Counted from the stretch's first letter, positions 50,353 through 59,601 are shown. The stretch: DNA of 64,000 nt from Actinomyces bowdenii (GCF_017592395.1 NZ_JAGFOU010000002.1:100206-164205); one strand, 5' to 3'. Program-made: numbers and translations. The notes: generated from the sequence alone by a model not told the origin.

Positions 50353-51275
50353 TGAGTCCGTGGCTGGTGCTCTTCTCGGCGGTCGTGCCCCTGGTCCTGG
50401 GATGCTGGGGGATCGCCGTGCTCTCCGGGGACCGCGCCCGCAGCCAGGAGCTGGAGGAGAGCGTGGGTGCAGGGGGCCGGCCGGCCAATGGCGGCCGGCT
50501 CGGCGGTATGGGGCGCCGCCTGCGCTCGACCCGCTGGATGACGGGCATGCAGAAGCGCCTCGCGGCGGCAGGGCTGTCATGGCCCGCGGGTCGGGTGCTG
50601 CTCGTCCTGGCCTTCGCCATCATCGTCATCCTCCTGGGCGGGCAGGTGCTTGTGGGCCGGATCGCCTCGGTCGTTATCGCCCTGCTCCTGCCCCTGCTGC
50701 TGTGGAAGTGGCTGGACTACCGCAAGACCAAGCGGACCCAGCGCTTCGTCGCCCAGCTCCCGGAACTGGCCCGCCTGCTGGCCAATGGGAGCTCCGCGGG
50801 GCTGTCCATGCGCCGCTGCCTGGGGATGGCGGCCACGGAGCTTCCGGAGCCCGCGAGCGGAGAGATCAACCATGTGGTCAGCCAGCTCGATATCGGCTGG
50901 TCGATCGAGCAGGCGCTCCAGCAGCTCACGGAGCGGCTGCCCTCCCGTGAGGTTGGAGTCCTCATTCGCACCATCGTCATCCAGCAGCGCGCCGGCGGGG
51001 AGCTGGTCCGCGCCCTGCATGATATCGCCGCCTCCCTGGAGGACCGCAAGGAGCTGCGCCGCGAGGTGGGGACCACCATCATGGGCGCCTCGATCTCCGG
51101 CTACGCCGTCATCCTCATCGGATTGGGCTCGGTGCTTCTCATGAATCTCTTGAAGCCCGGGATCCTCGACATGATGGCCACCTCCCTCCTGGGCCAGATC
51201 GCCCTGGTGACCTCCGGAGTGCTCTTCGGTGGAGGTATCGGTCTGATGCGCCTAGTGGGGAGGGTGGATATCTGA
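50352..51275 (+). CDS. tadB: Flp pilus assembly membrane protein TadB
   Basis: This 307-residue T2SF-domain protein has an N-terminal helix, two further helices near 85-120, and the conserved domain ARLLANGSSAGLSMRRCL to RAGGELVRALHDIAASLEDR, then C-terminal helices. It forms the membrane platform with TadC. TGATG overlap with tadA, then tadC. Confidence 0.92.
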   Translation: MSPWLVLFSAVVPLVLGCWGIAVLSGDRARSQELEESVGAGGRPANGGRLGGMGRRLRSTRWMTGMQKRLAAAGLSWPAGRVLLVLAFAIIVILLGGQVLVGRIASVVIALLLPLLLWKWLDYRKTKRTQRFVAQLPELARLLANGSSAGLSMRRCLGMAATELPEPASGEINHVVSQLDIGWSIEQALQQLTERLPSREVGVLIRTIVIQQRAGGELVRALHDIAASLEDRKELRREVGTTIMGASISGYAVILIGLGSVLLMNLLKPGILDMMATSLLGQIALVTSGVLFGGGIGLMRLVGRVDI

Positions 51276-52159
51276 TGCACCCCATCGCACTTCTTGCTGG
51301 TTGTGCCGCCTTCGCCCTGGTCCTGGGTGCTGCGCAGGGCCTGCGCATGGTCCGCTATGACGCCGCGAGCTCGCTGTCCATGGAGGAGCCTGTGGATAGT
51401 GGGGCTCGGGGCAGCCTCATCGTCAGGGTCGTCGACGGCCTGGGGCGCCGCTTCGGGAGCCTGCTCCGGGGGGTGTACAGCCCTCGACAGCGAGCATTAT
51501 TGGAGAAGCGGTTGAAGAGGGCGGGCTATCCGGCGGGCCTCACCCAGGCGAGTTTTATTCAACGGGAAGCCGGTTTCATGGTCCTTGGGGTGATCGTCCT
51601 CCTCTTTGCCTTCCTGCTGCGTCAGTGGCTCCTGGGCTTCATGATCTCCTTGCTTCTCGTCGGATGGATGCGGTTATGGCTCATCAATACCGGGATGCGG
51701 CGCTCCCGGGAGATCGATCGTGACCTGCCTGATTTCCTTGATGTATTGTCAGTGACGGTCCGCTCGGGGATGGCCTTCCGGCCCGCTATCGAGCGCGTGA
51801 GCTCTTATCATGGAGGTCCGTTGGCCGAGGAGATGAGGAATGCCATCCAGTCCATGCGGCTGGGGGTTTCCCGCCGGGATGCCTTCGTCGCGGTTCGGGA
51901 TAACTCTCGTAGCGAGAACGTTGCCCTCTTCGTCTCGGCCTTCCTCCAGGCCGAAGAGCTGGGCACGCCCCTGGCGGACGCCCTGATGGACATCTCCACG
52001 GAGATCCGTCGGGAGCGGGCCCAGCAGGTCCGGCGCGCGGCCGCCAGGGCCCAGCCGAAGATCGCCCTGGTGGTCACCACGATGATCCTGCCCGCCACGC
52101 TGCTCCTCATCCTGGGCGGGATGATCCTCATCAATATCGGATCCGGCTTCGGGGGTTGA
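51275..52159 (+). CDS. tadC: Flp pilus assembly membrane protein TadC
   Basis: This 294-residue T2SF protein has helices at about 5-22, 105-140 and 265-290. It carries the domain DLPDFLDVLSVTVRSGMAFRPAIERV to RRERAQQVRRAAARAQPKI. It is the second platform subunit. Start overlaps the tadB stop (TGATG). Codon use shows more A/T in its middle than neighbouring genes. Confidence 0.92.
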   Translation: MHPIALLAGCAAFALVLGAAQGLRMVRYDAASSLSMEEPVDSGARGSLIVRVVDGLGRRFGSLLRGVYSPRQRALLEKRLKRAGYPAGLTQASFIQREAGFMVLGVIVLLFAFLLRQWLLGFMISLLLVGWMRLWLINTGMRRSREIDRDLPDFLDVLSVTVRSGMAFRPAIERVSSYHGGPLAEEMRNAIQSMRLGVSRRDAFVAVRDNSRSENVALFVSAFLQAEELGTPLADALMDISTEIRRERAQQVRRAAARAQPKIALVVTTMILPATLLLILGGMILINIGSGFGG

Positions 52160-52160
52160 G

Positions 52161-53381
52161 ATGAACATTGAAGATGCGCCCCTGGCCACGCAGGTCCTGG
52201 CGGGAACCATCAGGTCGACGGTGTCCTTCCTCGCCTGCGCGCGGATGGGGATACTGACGGCGATAGGTGTCGTAGCGGCTGTTGCCTGGCCGGGGACCGG
52301 TGCGGCCGTGCTTCCGCTTCTCGCCTTGCCGATGAGTGCGCTTCTCCTGTGGGGCTGGTCGTGGACCTCGCACGCGGTGCTCAACGGTTGGCTCTTCCCG
52401 GTAGGCGACGCCGTCATAGCAGGGATTCTCTGTGTGGTTGTTGTCACCCGTCTTGATGCCCCGGTGCTCGGCGGGGCCTACCTCCTGCTCTCCATCGTGC
52501 TCATGGGAATCACCCGCTCCGCCCCCTGGGTGGCCGGGTGGCTCGTCATCACAGGAGCCATTGTGCTCGTCGGGCATGGGCCAGCCTCTCCCTACGGCGG
52601 GGGGATGGGACTCGCCCTCATCCTGGTGTCCTTCGTGCTGACCGCGATGCTCGCCCTGAGGATGGGGAACCAGTTCCGACAGACCGGTCATCTCACCGAC
52701 GAGCTCGCCGAGGCGCGCATCCAGCGGGCCGCCAGTGATGAGCGCCTCCTCATCGCCCGGGACCTGCATGACTCGGTGGCCAAGTCCGTCCATGGCATCC
52801 GCATGCTCTCCGAGGCGCTGCGGGATGATCTGGAGGGCGCCGATCCTGGGACGCGGCGCCTGGCGGAGGTCCTCTTCGAGTCCGCGGATGAGGCCAGCAG
52901 AGAGGCCCGTGCTGTCCTGGACGGATTGAACTCCTCGGCGCAGGTGCAAGATCTCAGTGCCCACCTCTCCCAGCAGGTCGAGACCTGGGGGCGGCGAACC
53001 GGCCATCGAACGGTCCTCGACCTCTCGGAGGATCTCCGGGGGCAGCAGGCCCAGGGTGAGTGGGCCTGGAATGTCGAGCGTGTGCTCGGGGAGCTGCTCG
53101 CGAATGTGGAGAAGCATGCGCAGGCGGAGACTGCCCACGTGACGATGCGCCGTCAGGAGGAGACCCTCGTTGTCGTGGTCGAGGACGATGGGCGGGGGAC
53201 CCCGGAGGCGCTGCACCGGTTGGATGATCTCGCCTCCGAGGGGCATTACGGACTGGCAGGGGTGAGGGAGCGCCTGCGGAGATTCGAGGGGGCGTTGCAT
53301 ATCGGGCAGCGCGCCGATGGACCTGGAACAGCGGTCACCATGACGGTGCCACTGCCCCGCCAGGAGCACGGGATCGCATGA
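52161..53381 (+). CDS. Sensor histidine kinase (NarL-class, HisKA_3)
   Basis: This 406-residue kinase has about six N-terminal membrane helices with little outside the membrane. A coiled dimer region follows with ERLLIARDLHDSVAKSVHGI (phospho-His 203), then an HATPase domain (ELLANVEKHAQ, VVEDDGRGTP, YGLAGVRERL). It directly follows tadC and precedes a response regulator, so it probably controls the pilus genes. Its signal is unknown. Confidence 0.92.
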   Translation: MNIEDAPLATQVLAGTIRSTVSFLACARMGILTAIGVVAAVAWPGTGAAVLPLLALPMSALLLWGWSWTSHAVLNGWLFPVGDAVIAGILCVVVVTRLDAPVLGGAYLLLSIVLMGITRSAPWVAGWLVITGAIVLVGHGPASPYGGGMGLALILVSFVLTAMLALRMGNQFRQTGHLTDELAEARIQRAASDERLLIARDLHDSVAKSVHGIRMLSEALRDDLEGADPGTRRLAEVLFESADEASREARAVLDGLNSSAQVQDLSAHLSQQVETWGRRTGHRTVLDLSEDLRGQQAQGEWAWNVERVLGELLANVEKHAQAETAHVTMRRQEETLVVVVEDDGRGTPEALHRLDDLASEGHYGLAGVRERLRRFEGALHIGQRADGPGTAVTMTVPLPRQEHGIA

Positions 53382-53406
53382 TGTTGGAACACATGAGGAA
53401 GGCACG

Positions 53407-54054
53407 ATGATGCAGGTACTGGTTGTGGACGACAACCCGATCGTCAGGGCGGGACTGGTGACCCTCCTGCGGCGCATGGAGCAGGTGGAGAGCGTCGAGG
53501 AGGCCGGGGATGGAGTGGAGGCGATCACCTCGGCCCGCAGGACCTCTCCCGATGTCGTGCTCCTCGACGTCGATATGCCGAGGATGGGCGGGCTGGAGGC
53601 CCTACCGGAGCTCTCGTCGCTCTCCACCGTCCTCATGCTCACCAATTCGGGCCAATCCGAGACGATCCGCCAAGCACTGGAGCTCGGGGCACGCGGCTAC
53701 CTGGTGCACGGCGGGATCGGCATGAAGGAGCTCGCCGGGGCACTGTCCACTGCTCTCATGGGCGGGATGGTCCTGGGGCCGGAGGCGGCGGAGGTCATGC
53801 TCAACGGCCCGGCGCCCCAGGCGACGAATCCGCTGCGCGCCAAGGTCACGGAGCGCGAGGCGGAGGTCCTCGATGCTGCCGCCCGCGGCATGACCAATGA
53901 GGAGATCGCCCGGGAGCAGTTCCTCTCGGCCCGGACGGTGAAGAACTACCTCAATGCCGCCTACCCCAAACTGGGGGTGCACAACAGGGCGGAGGCGGTT
54001 CTGGCCTGGGTCAACGGAGGGGCGCCGGACAGGGCGGGAGAAGGGCTGAGCTGA
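53407..54054 (+). CDS. LuxR/NarL-family response regulator
   Basis: This 215-residue regulator has a receiver with acidic pair VVDDN, phospho-Asp D54 in LLDVDMP and TNSG. Its C-terminal LuxR helix-turn-helix (about 146-205) reads VTEREAEVLDAAARGMTNEEIA. The invariant Lys near the end of the receiver (usually YLxK) is His here (GYLVHGG). It pairs with the adjacent kinase. Tandem ATGs at 53407 and 53410 are both possible, after AGGAAGG. Confidence 0.93.
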   Translation: MMQVLVVDDNPIVRAGLVTLLRRMEQVESVEEAGDGVEAITSARRTSPDVVLLDVDMPRMGGLEALPELSSLSTVLMLTNSGQSETIRQALELGARGYLVHGGIGMKELAGALSTALMGGMVLGPEAAEVMLNGPAPQATNPLRAKVTEREAEVLDAAARGMTNEEIAREQFLSARTVKNYLNAAYPKLGVHNRAEAVLAWVNGGAPDRAGEGLS

Positions 54055-54171
54055 GGGCGCCTGCCCCTGGGGTGCGGGTCATGAGCTCCCCTAGAGTAAT
54101 GAATGTCAGCAAGGACGGGCGCTTAAAGCCGGTCCACCTCATGTCACTCGCAAAGCGAAAGGGGACACGAC

Positions 54172-54387
54172 ATGTTCAGCACCAACAAGATGCTCGCCCT
54201 CCAGGTCCGTACCAAGATGGCCTTCGAGCAGATGAAGAACTCTGAGCGCGGCCAGACCGCTGTGGAGTACGCCGGGATCGCCTTCCTCGTTGCGCTGATC
54301 GCTCTGGCGCTGATCGGCGCCAACTCGGAGATCGGAGACGCGGTTAAGGCCAAGATCATCGAGGCGATCGACAAGATCACTGGCTGA
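54172..54387 (+). CDS. flp: Flp major pilin
   Basis: This 71-residue prepilin has a leader ending SERG|QTAVEYAG, where Gly27 precedes the cut and Glu is at +5 with Tyr at +6, the Flp signature. The 44-residue mature part is a hydrophobic helix followed by a short polar end. AAAGGGG lies 7 bases upstream. It stands alone between spacers, with a strong terminator behind it, which suits a highly expressed major subunit. Confidence 0.95.
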   Translation: MFSTNKMLALQVRTKMAFEQMKNSERGQTAVEYAGIAFLVALIALALIGANSEIGDAVKAKIIEAIDKITG

Positions 54388-54408
54388 TCCAGCATCTAGC
54401 GCTGCATA

Positions 54409-54444
54409 GGGAGGTGCCCCGCTCGCCGGAGCGGGGCACCTCCC
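54409..54444 (+). terminator. flp terminator
   Basis: Perfect 16-base arms (54409-54424 and 54429-54444) with a GCCG loop, followed by TTATCGTCTT. Confidence 0.85.
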
Positions 54445-54670
54445 TTATCGTCTTGGGAGCTCCTGTGGAGCTCTAGGGCGGGCGTGAATCCTGAGATCGT
54501 TTATCCATGGTGCCTGGGGAGTCCACGGGGTGTTCCCTGTGGCGAGGTGCCGGGGCATGCTCTAGGGTGGTTTGCATCCTTGTCGGTTGCTCATCGCGCA
54601 GCGGGATGCGAAGGAATCCTCTGGGTGCATGTGAGTGCAGTAGTTCAATCTGCGGAGAGGACGTGTGATC

Positions 54671-56293
54671 ATGGGCGGTAGGACTCGACGGTCAGTGCTC
54701 CTGGGTGGTGGTCTATCGGTGCTGGGGGTGCCGGTGCTGGCCGCATGCCTGGGACGGGGGCAGGATAGCGGCTCCGCTGAGCCGACTGGAGGAGACGGCA
54801 GCGCGTCGAGCAGCGCTCCTAGCGGGGCGTCCTCGGGAGGTGCCAGTGGTGGTGCCTCGGTGGACCCGGGGCGGGGGGTGAAACGGACAGTCACGACGAT
54901 GGGGGCGAGCGTGGAGATCGCAGTGGGGCCGGCCATGGTCAGTGGTGACGTCATGGTGGTGCCGCTCGCAGCGCACCTGGACAAGCTCTGGACCACCAAG
55001 CCGCCGTCGGTCACCGGTGACGGCGTGAATATCGCACTCCTATGGAACGGGACGGAGAGCTTCAGCGGCGCTGATGGTGTGCGGCTGGTGGACTTCGATA
55101 CGGGAATGGCGCAGGAGACTTACAAGGCGGCTTCTGAGTCAGCCGAGGTGAGTGAGGAGAGTCCCGATGACGTGCTGCATGCGTTCTTCAAGCCGGTGAC
55201 TGCGGAACGCATCAATGTGCTCGTGCCCCAGGCGGGCCTGTTCACAGGTGTCCCGGTGGTGCGTGATGGCAAGTTGTCGGCCGAGGCCCAGAAGGCGCTC
55301 GATCGGGCGAAGGACACGAAGAACAGTCCAGATCCTGCGGCCTTGGAGAGCTTCACTGCAACAGTTGACGGCGCCTCGGATACGCGGGTGACGCAGGAGT
55401 CGGTGACGGTGACGCTGGCGGCCGATGTGCTGTTCGCCGTCGATTCGGCGGAGCTCAGCGGTGAGGCCGATGCTGCCCTGCGAGGGGCAGCGGACCAGCT
55501 CAAGGCGTATTCCGGGGGCGAGGTCTCGATCGTGGGGCACACGGATGACGTTGCTGATGAAGCCCATAACCAGGACCTGTCCACGCGCCGGGCTCAGGCC
55601 GTGGCCGATCGCCTGGGGCAGTTGACCGATATGTCCGCCTTCACCGTGAGTGTGTCGGGCAAGGGTGAGGGTGAGCCGCGGGTGCCCAATGACTCTGACG
55701 AGAACCGCCAGCTCAATCGACGGGTGGAGGTCGTTCTCGTCCCCACCCAGGAGGTCTCCGAGAAGAAGGGGAGGAGCGACAGCAGCGGGGAGCTACCGGC
55801 GCCCCAGGGGCCAACGGCCAAGGGAAGTGAGGGCGTCACCGTCTCGCGTGGCCTCGGCGATGGCGAGGCGGTCTTCACCCTGAAGGAGGTCACCCGCTAT
55901 GGGGACTACCTCGTCGGGGAGGTCATGGTGACCGGTGGCACCGGGGGAACAGTGGTGGGGCCAGCCGACTGGCTCCAGCCCACGAAGAGGCTGGGGAGTG
56001 CCCGAGGCGAGGAGGACAATGCGCTGCTCTTCGCGGTGACGGGGCTGAGCCTGTTGACGGGGACGACGCGGTACTACCCGGTGGACTACAGGTCCGCCAA
56101 GGACACGCACCACCCGCTCAGTGAGATTACAGCAGACAGTGTGTTAGGCGAGGGAAATACGACGACTCTGACGGTGGTCTGGCCCGACACCGGTCAGGAC
56201 ACGGTCACCCTCGATCTTGAAGCGCCCGAGAAGAACTCTGCCCGATCGAACAACCCCTTCCGCCTCACCGACATCCCCGTCGTCGAGCGGTGA
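54671..56293 (+). CDS. Lipoprotein with OmpA domain and C-terminal beta domain
   Basis: This 540-residue protein has a twin-arginine-like signal (TRRSVLLGGG) and lipobox LAAC (C26), a Ser/Gly linker, an unassigned region (about 70-240), an OmpA domain (about 243-362; IVGHTDDVADEAHNQDLSTRRAQAV, LNRRVEVVLVP), and a C-terminal beta-rich domain (about 390-540). The last domain resembles those of the lipoproteins at 41768 and 43319 in pattern (VFTLKEVTRYGDYLVGEVMVTG). The two partners of the upstream bicistrons thus appear fused here in reverse order. GGAGAGGA lies upstream; GTG at 54665 is an alternative start. Confidence 0.82.
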   Translation: MGGRTRRSVLLGGGLSVLGVPVLAACLGRGQDSGSAEPTGGDGSASSSAPSGASSGGASGGASVDPGRGVKRTVTTMGASVEIAVGPAMVSGDVMVVPLAAHLDKLWTTKPPSVTGDGVNIALLWNGTESFSGADGVRLVDFDTGMAQETYKAASESAEVSEESPDDVLHAFFKPVTAERINVLVPQAGLFTGVPVVRDGKLSAEAQKALDRAKDTKNSPDPAALESFTATVDGASDTRVTQESVTVTLAADVLFAVDSAELSGEADAALRGAADQLKAYSGGEVSIVGHTDDVADEAHNQDLSTRRAQAVADRLGQLTDMSAFTVSVSGKGEGEPRVPNDSDENRQLNRRVEVVLVPTQEVSEKKGRSDSSGELPAPQGPTAKGSEGVTVSRGLGDGEAVFTLKEVTRYGDYLVGEVMVTGGTGGTVVGPADWLQPTKRLGSARGEEDNALLFAVTGLSLLTGTTRYYPVDYRSAKDTHHPLSEITADSVLGEGNTTTLTVVWPDTGQDTVTLDLEAPEKNSARSNNPFRLTDIPVVER

Positions 56294-56398
56294 GATGTCG
56301 ATGGGACGCCTCGTGGTCAGGGGGTGCGTCAGGGGCGATCGCCCCTGGCGGATGACGACTCACTCGAGTGCAATAGGAGTACTTGAGGAGAGGTGATC

Positions 56399-57028
56399 AT
56401 GGAGGAACTGCGTCGTCGTCTGCGGCTGAGGGCCACCGAGGAGCGGGGGAGCATGCTCCCCTATGTTGTGGCGGGGGTCTTCGTCATCACCCTCATCGGG
56501 TACATGCTCATCGGATACCTCGGTGATGGCTACGACGAGAGCCGGCAGTCCAAGGCTGCCGCGGATGCGGCCGCTCTAGCAGCAGCGGAGTCCTGGTCTC
56601 AGGCACTGGAGTTGGAGTACACCAAGGCGCTGGCCTCCTCAAGCCCAGCCGAGTTCTGGAGCCACTTCGGTAAACGGCTCACCCTGACCAAGGGGACGGC
56701 GGAGCTCGCGGCGGAGCAGTATGCGAGCAACAACGACGCCACGGTTACCTCCGTCTCCTACGATGCGCGCACCGCCACCGTCGAGGTCACCGTTCGCGGG
56801 AACGATGAGATCAGGGACACTGGGCAGCGGGCTGAGGCCACCGCCTCGGCCCGGATCGTCTTCGAAGGCGGGATCTGCAACTCCAAGGGCGACCTGGGGG
56901 TCTCCATCGGGGGCGCCTGCGCCACCAGTCCCACCTCCGCAACCGTCCCTGATGGCTTCGACTTCTCCACAGCCCTCAAGGGCGTGCTTCCTCAGACCAG
57001 GACCCGCCTGACCGACGGGCAGGACTGA
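56399..57028 (+). CDS. TadG-like pilus-associated membrane protein
   Basis: This 209-residue protein has a basic leader ending EERG|SMLPY, one hydrophobic helix (about 22-45) and SKAAADAAALAAAESW, the usual start of TadG/Flp-pilus-associated proteins. A short secreted domain with a Cys pair (GGICNSKGD, GGACATS) follows. The +5 position is Tyr, so cleavage or assembly like a pilin is uncertain. It is shorter than TadG with its von Willebrand domain. TTGAGGAGAGG lies before the ATG. Confidence 0.75.
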   Translation: MEELRRRLRLRATEERGSMLPYVVAGVFVITLIGYMLIGYLGDGYDESRQSKAAADAAALAAAESWSQALELEYTKALASSSPAEFWSHFGKRLTLTKGTAELAAEQYASNNDATVTSVSYDARTATVEVTVRGNDEIRDTGQRAEATASARIVFEGGICNSKGDLGVSIGGACATSPTSATVPDGFDFSTALKGVLPQTRTRLTDGQD

Positions 57029-57057
57029 GGAAGCAGTCAACCGCAGGGCTGCAGCCC

Positions 57058-57732
57058 TCAGGGCATGCTCAACGCCCAGCTCAGGAGGATCCCTGCAATG
57101 AGATAGGGGCCGAAGGCCATGGGATCCTTCCGGCCGATTCGCTTGAGCGCCATGAGAGTAAGCGCCACGGGGCCGGCCAGGAGGAAGCTTCCCATGAGGG
57201 CTCCTAGGGGAGCCAGCAGGCTCAGGGAGCCCAGCCACAGGCCCGCCACGCCCATGAGTTTGACATCCCCCATCCCCATTCCCGAGCCGATGAAGGCCAG
57301 TACAGTCGTGACGACGAGCACCAGCGCGGCTGCCCCCAGCCAGGTCAGCACAGCAGTGGCACTGGGTTGCTGGGCTAGTCGCACGATGCTGCTCATGAGA
57401 GCGGGAAATGCGGCAAGCCCGAGGAGGGCATTGGGCAGGCGGTGGCATACCGCGTCCACGGAGCCGGCCTGGCAGAGGGCGACGGCGACAGGCGCGGCCA
57501 AGAGCCCTTCAAGAGGAGCATTGAGGGAGCAGGCCCACCCGATGGTGAGCCCCGAGGCAAGCAGGGCCAGGCCGGCCTGCCATGCCGTGCCCAGGAGCCA
57601 GGTGTGCCGCGGTCGTGGATCCTCAATCTCCTGCGCATAGCTGCGGCACCAGGAGGCGCCTCTACCACCAGCCAGCACCGCGCAGGTGACGGTGACGAGA
57701 GCGCCGATCACGCCTGTGACCGCCCCGCTCAT
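57058..57732 (-). CDS. tadV: Prepilin peptidase (TadV/CpaA family)
   Basis: This 224-residue A24 aspartic peptidase has seven or eight helices. Its catalytic Asp residues are D93 in SVDAVCHRLPN and D156 in GMGMGDVKLMG. It would cleave the Flp, TadE-like and fused prepilin leaders encoded nearby. It lies on the minus strand, convergent with the TadG-like gene and divergent from the giant pilin gene. AAGGAAGG precedes the ATG. Confidence 0.92.
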   Translation of the reverse strand: MSGAVTGVIGALVTVTCAVLAGGRGASWCRSYAQEIEDPRPRHTWLLGTAWQAGLALLASGLTIGWACSLNAPLEGLLAAPVAVALCQAGSVDAVCHRLPNALLGLAAFPALMSSIVRLAQQPSATAVLTWLGAAALVLVVTTVLAFIGSGMGMGDVKLMGVAGLWLGSLSLLAPLGALMGSFLLAGPVALTLMALKRIGRKDPMAFGPYLIAGILLSWALSMP

Positions 57733-57972
57733 GCCGAGTGGCCTTCCTTCCTGGTCCTCGTGCGATAGAGACGGTGCGGTCGTGCTACCTTGAGGGTCAT
57801 GATCAGCATGGCCCTAGCCTGGCAGAACTCACCGCATCGGGGCGGCTTCTCGAGAAGATCAGGGAGTTCTCAGGGCGAACGCCCCTAGGAGCAGGGACAC
57901 CGGTTGCGGTCTCCTTGGTTCGTGGATGCGCGAGAGCGACGGAATACTCGGCCGACGAACCAGGAGGACCCG

Positions 57973-59478
57973 ATGCAGTCTCGATGGCGGATGACATGCG
58001 AACGTGGTCAAACAGCGGTCCAATACGCGGGCATGGCGTTCTTTGCCGCTGTGCTGGCCGTGGTGCTGATCGCCTTCTCCACCCCCATCGGCGAACAGGT
58101 CGCCTGCAAGATCCAAGGCGCGATTGCTGAGTTGACTGGCGACAGCTATTCGTGTAGTTCCACTGCGGCCAGTGACCCCTATCAAGTGGATCCTTCTAAG
58201 GTGGTCAAGTCGTCTATTGAGAAGTCGTCTTCTACTGAAATCGGAGTTTCTGTTCCCGTGGGGCCAGGATCCGTGAATGTTGATGGTAAAGATGGGCAGG
58301 CAATTACGTTTACAACCTATTCTGATGGCTCTGGGATGCGAGGATTCAGTTCTACACAGGAGTTGTCTGGCAGTTATGGTGTAGAGAAAGGTCGGGAGAG
58401 CAGTAAAGAAAACAAAGGCGGCGAGGCCGGTTTTGAGGCTAAAGTTAGCGCCTCTGGGGGCGTCTCGGTAAGTCGTACCACGACTAATAACTTCCATTGT
58501 GACTCCGAAGGACAACCATCTTGCCGGCAGTTCGATAGAGATAATTCTGAGGCGATTGAGGATCATCTTGATAATCACGGATTTGGGCGTTTTGGTGAGG
58601 AGAAGGAGGTGAATGATGAAGTGGATGAGCAATCGGTATCACACAAGGTGAGGCTCTTCCTTCAGGCCGGGGCGTCCGTCAGCGCTAACGCGGAGATCAA
58701 AAAGAACAATAACAATGGGGGCGAGGAGGATGAAGAGGGTGCTAGTGTCAGTGTGGGCAGCGGGAGTGTCGGCGCAAGCGTGTCCATATCGGGAGAGGCG
58801 AGCTATACTCATACGGATTCGATAGCCAAGACGGAAACAGGTGAGAAGCACAGTACTTCGCATGAATTTTCTTATAAGGGCGAGGCGTCTGCTTCTGCGT
58901 CCGCCGAAGGGAAGGGTCCGAATGAGGTGTTCGGATTAGAAGGAAATGCTGATGCGTCAGCTAGTTATGTGGGTAACTATAAAGTGACGTATGATGAGAT
59001 GGGTAATCTACAAACTATTACTTTCACTAACGTCAAAGAGGGGCAGGCGTCAGCCTCTGCGAAGGCTGAAGTGGGAGGAGCTGAAATTGGGGATGCCTCT
59101 GCTGCCACGCCTACGGTGACCTCCACCATCGAGACAACCCTCGATGTCTCATCACTAAGCCCGGAGCAGAGGCGAATCGCTGAGGACTACGTCAACTCCT
59201 CCCTGACTAACGGGGCGCTGACAGTGCCCCAGTCCGCTCTTGACCCTAGTAAGCCCTCCTCTGATCCCTTTGACAATCTCCTTTATGAGAGGGCTCAGGT
59301 TACGCGTACCCTGCAGGAGGGGACTCAGGTTACTGACTCTGGGGGCGTTGATTTTTGGGTTATGAACTGGAATGAGGTTGACTCGGAGACAACCAAGGAG
59401 ACCCTCTCCGTTGAGCAACTGGGGCGCCCGTCCGTAGGGGGTGGTGAGAGGCGTTATGAGGATGCTGAGATTCCATAA
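57973..59478 (+). CDS. Giant Flp-pilin-like protein with long low-complexity secreted tail
   Basis: This 501-residue protein starts like Flp pilin: MTCERG|QTAVQYAG, with Gly12 before the cut and a hydrophobic helix to about residue 36. The mature +5 residue is Gln rather than Glu. From about residue 58 the DNA becomes AT-richer and the protein Ser/Ala/Gly/Glu-rich, with repeated ASVS/ASAS segments, an Asn run and an acidic run. A more ordered C-terminus (about 380-501) includes LSPEQRRIAEDYVN and FWVMNWNEV. AGGAGG lies 5 bases before the ATG. No known family is recognised beyond the pilin-like start. A pilus-borne adhesin or tip protein is one possibility. Confidence 0.8.
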   Translation: MQSRWRMTCERGQTAVQYAGMAFFAAVLAVVLIAFSTPIGEQVACKIQGAIAELTGDSYSCSSTAASDPYQVDPSKVVKSSIEKSSSTEIGVSVPVGPGSVNVDGKDGQAITFTTYSDGSGMRGFSSTQELSGSYGVEKGRESSKENKGGEAGFEAKVSASGGVSVSRTTTNNFHCDSEGQPSCRQFDRDNSEAIEDHLDNHGFGRFGEEKEVNDEVDEQSVSHKVRLFLQAGASVSANAEIKKNNNNGGEEDEEGASVSVGSGSVGASVSISGEASYTHTDSIAKTETGEKHSTSHEFSYKGEASASASAEGKGPNEVFGLEGNADASASYVGNYKVTYDEMGNLQTITFTNVKEGQASASAKAEVGGAEIGDASAATPTVTSTIETTLDVSSLSPEQRRIAEDYVNSSLTNGALTVPQSALDPSKPSSDPFDNLLYERAQVTRTLQEGTQVTDSGGVDFWVMNWNEVDSETTKETLSVEQLGRPSVGGGERRYEDAEIP

Positions 59479-59601
59479 TGAGTCGGCAGGTATCCTTTTG
59501 GTTGAACCTGAGGTGCGGTACTGCCCAGTGACTGGGTTGTCGCTACATGGACTTTGGAGTATACTTTAGACATGAGTATGTATGTTGTGAGGAGTAGGCG
59601 G

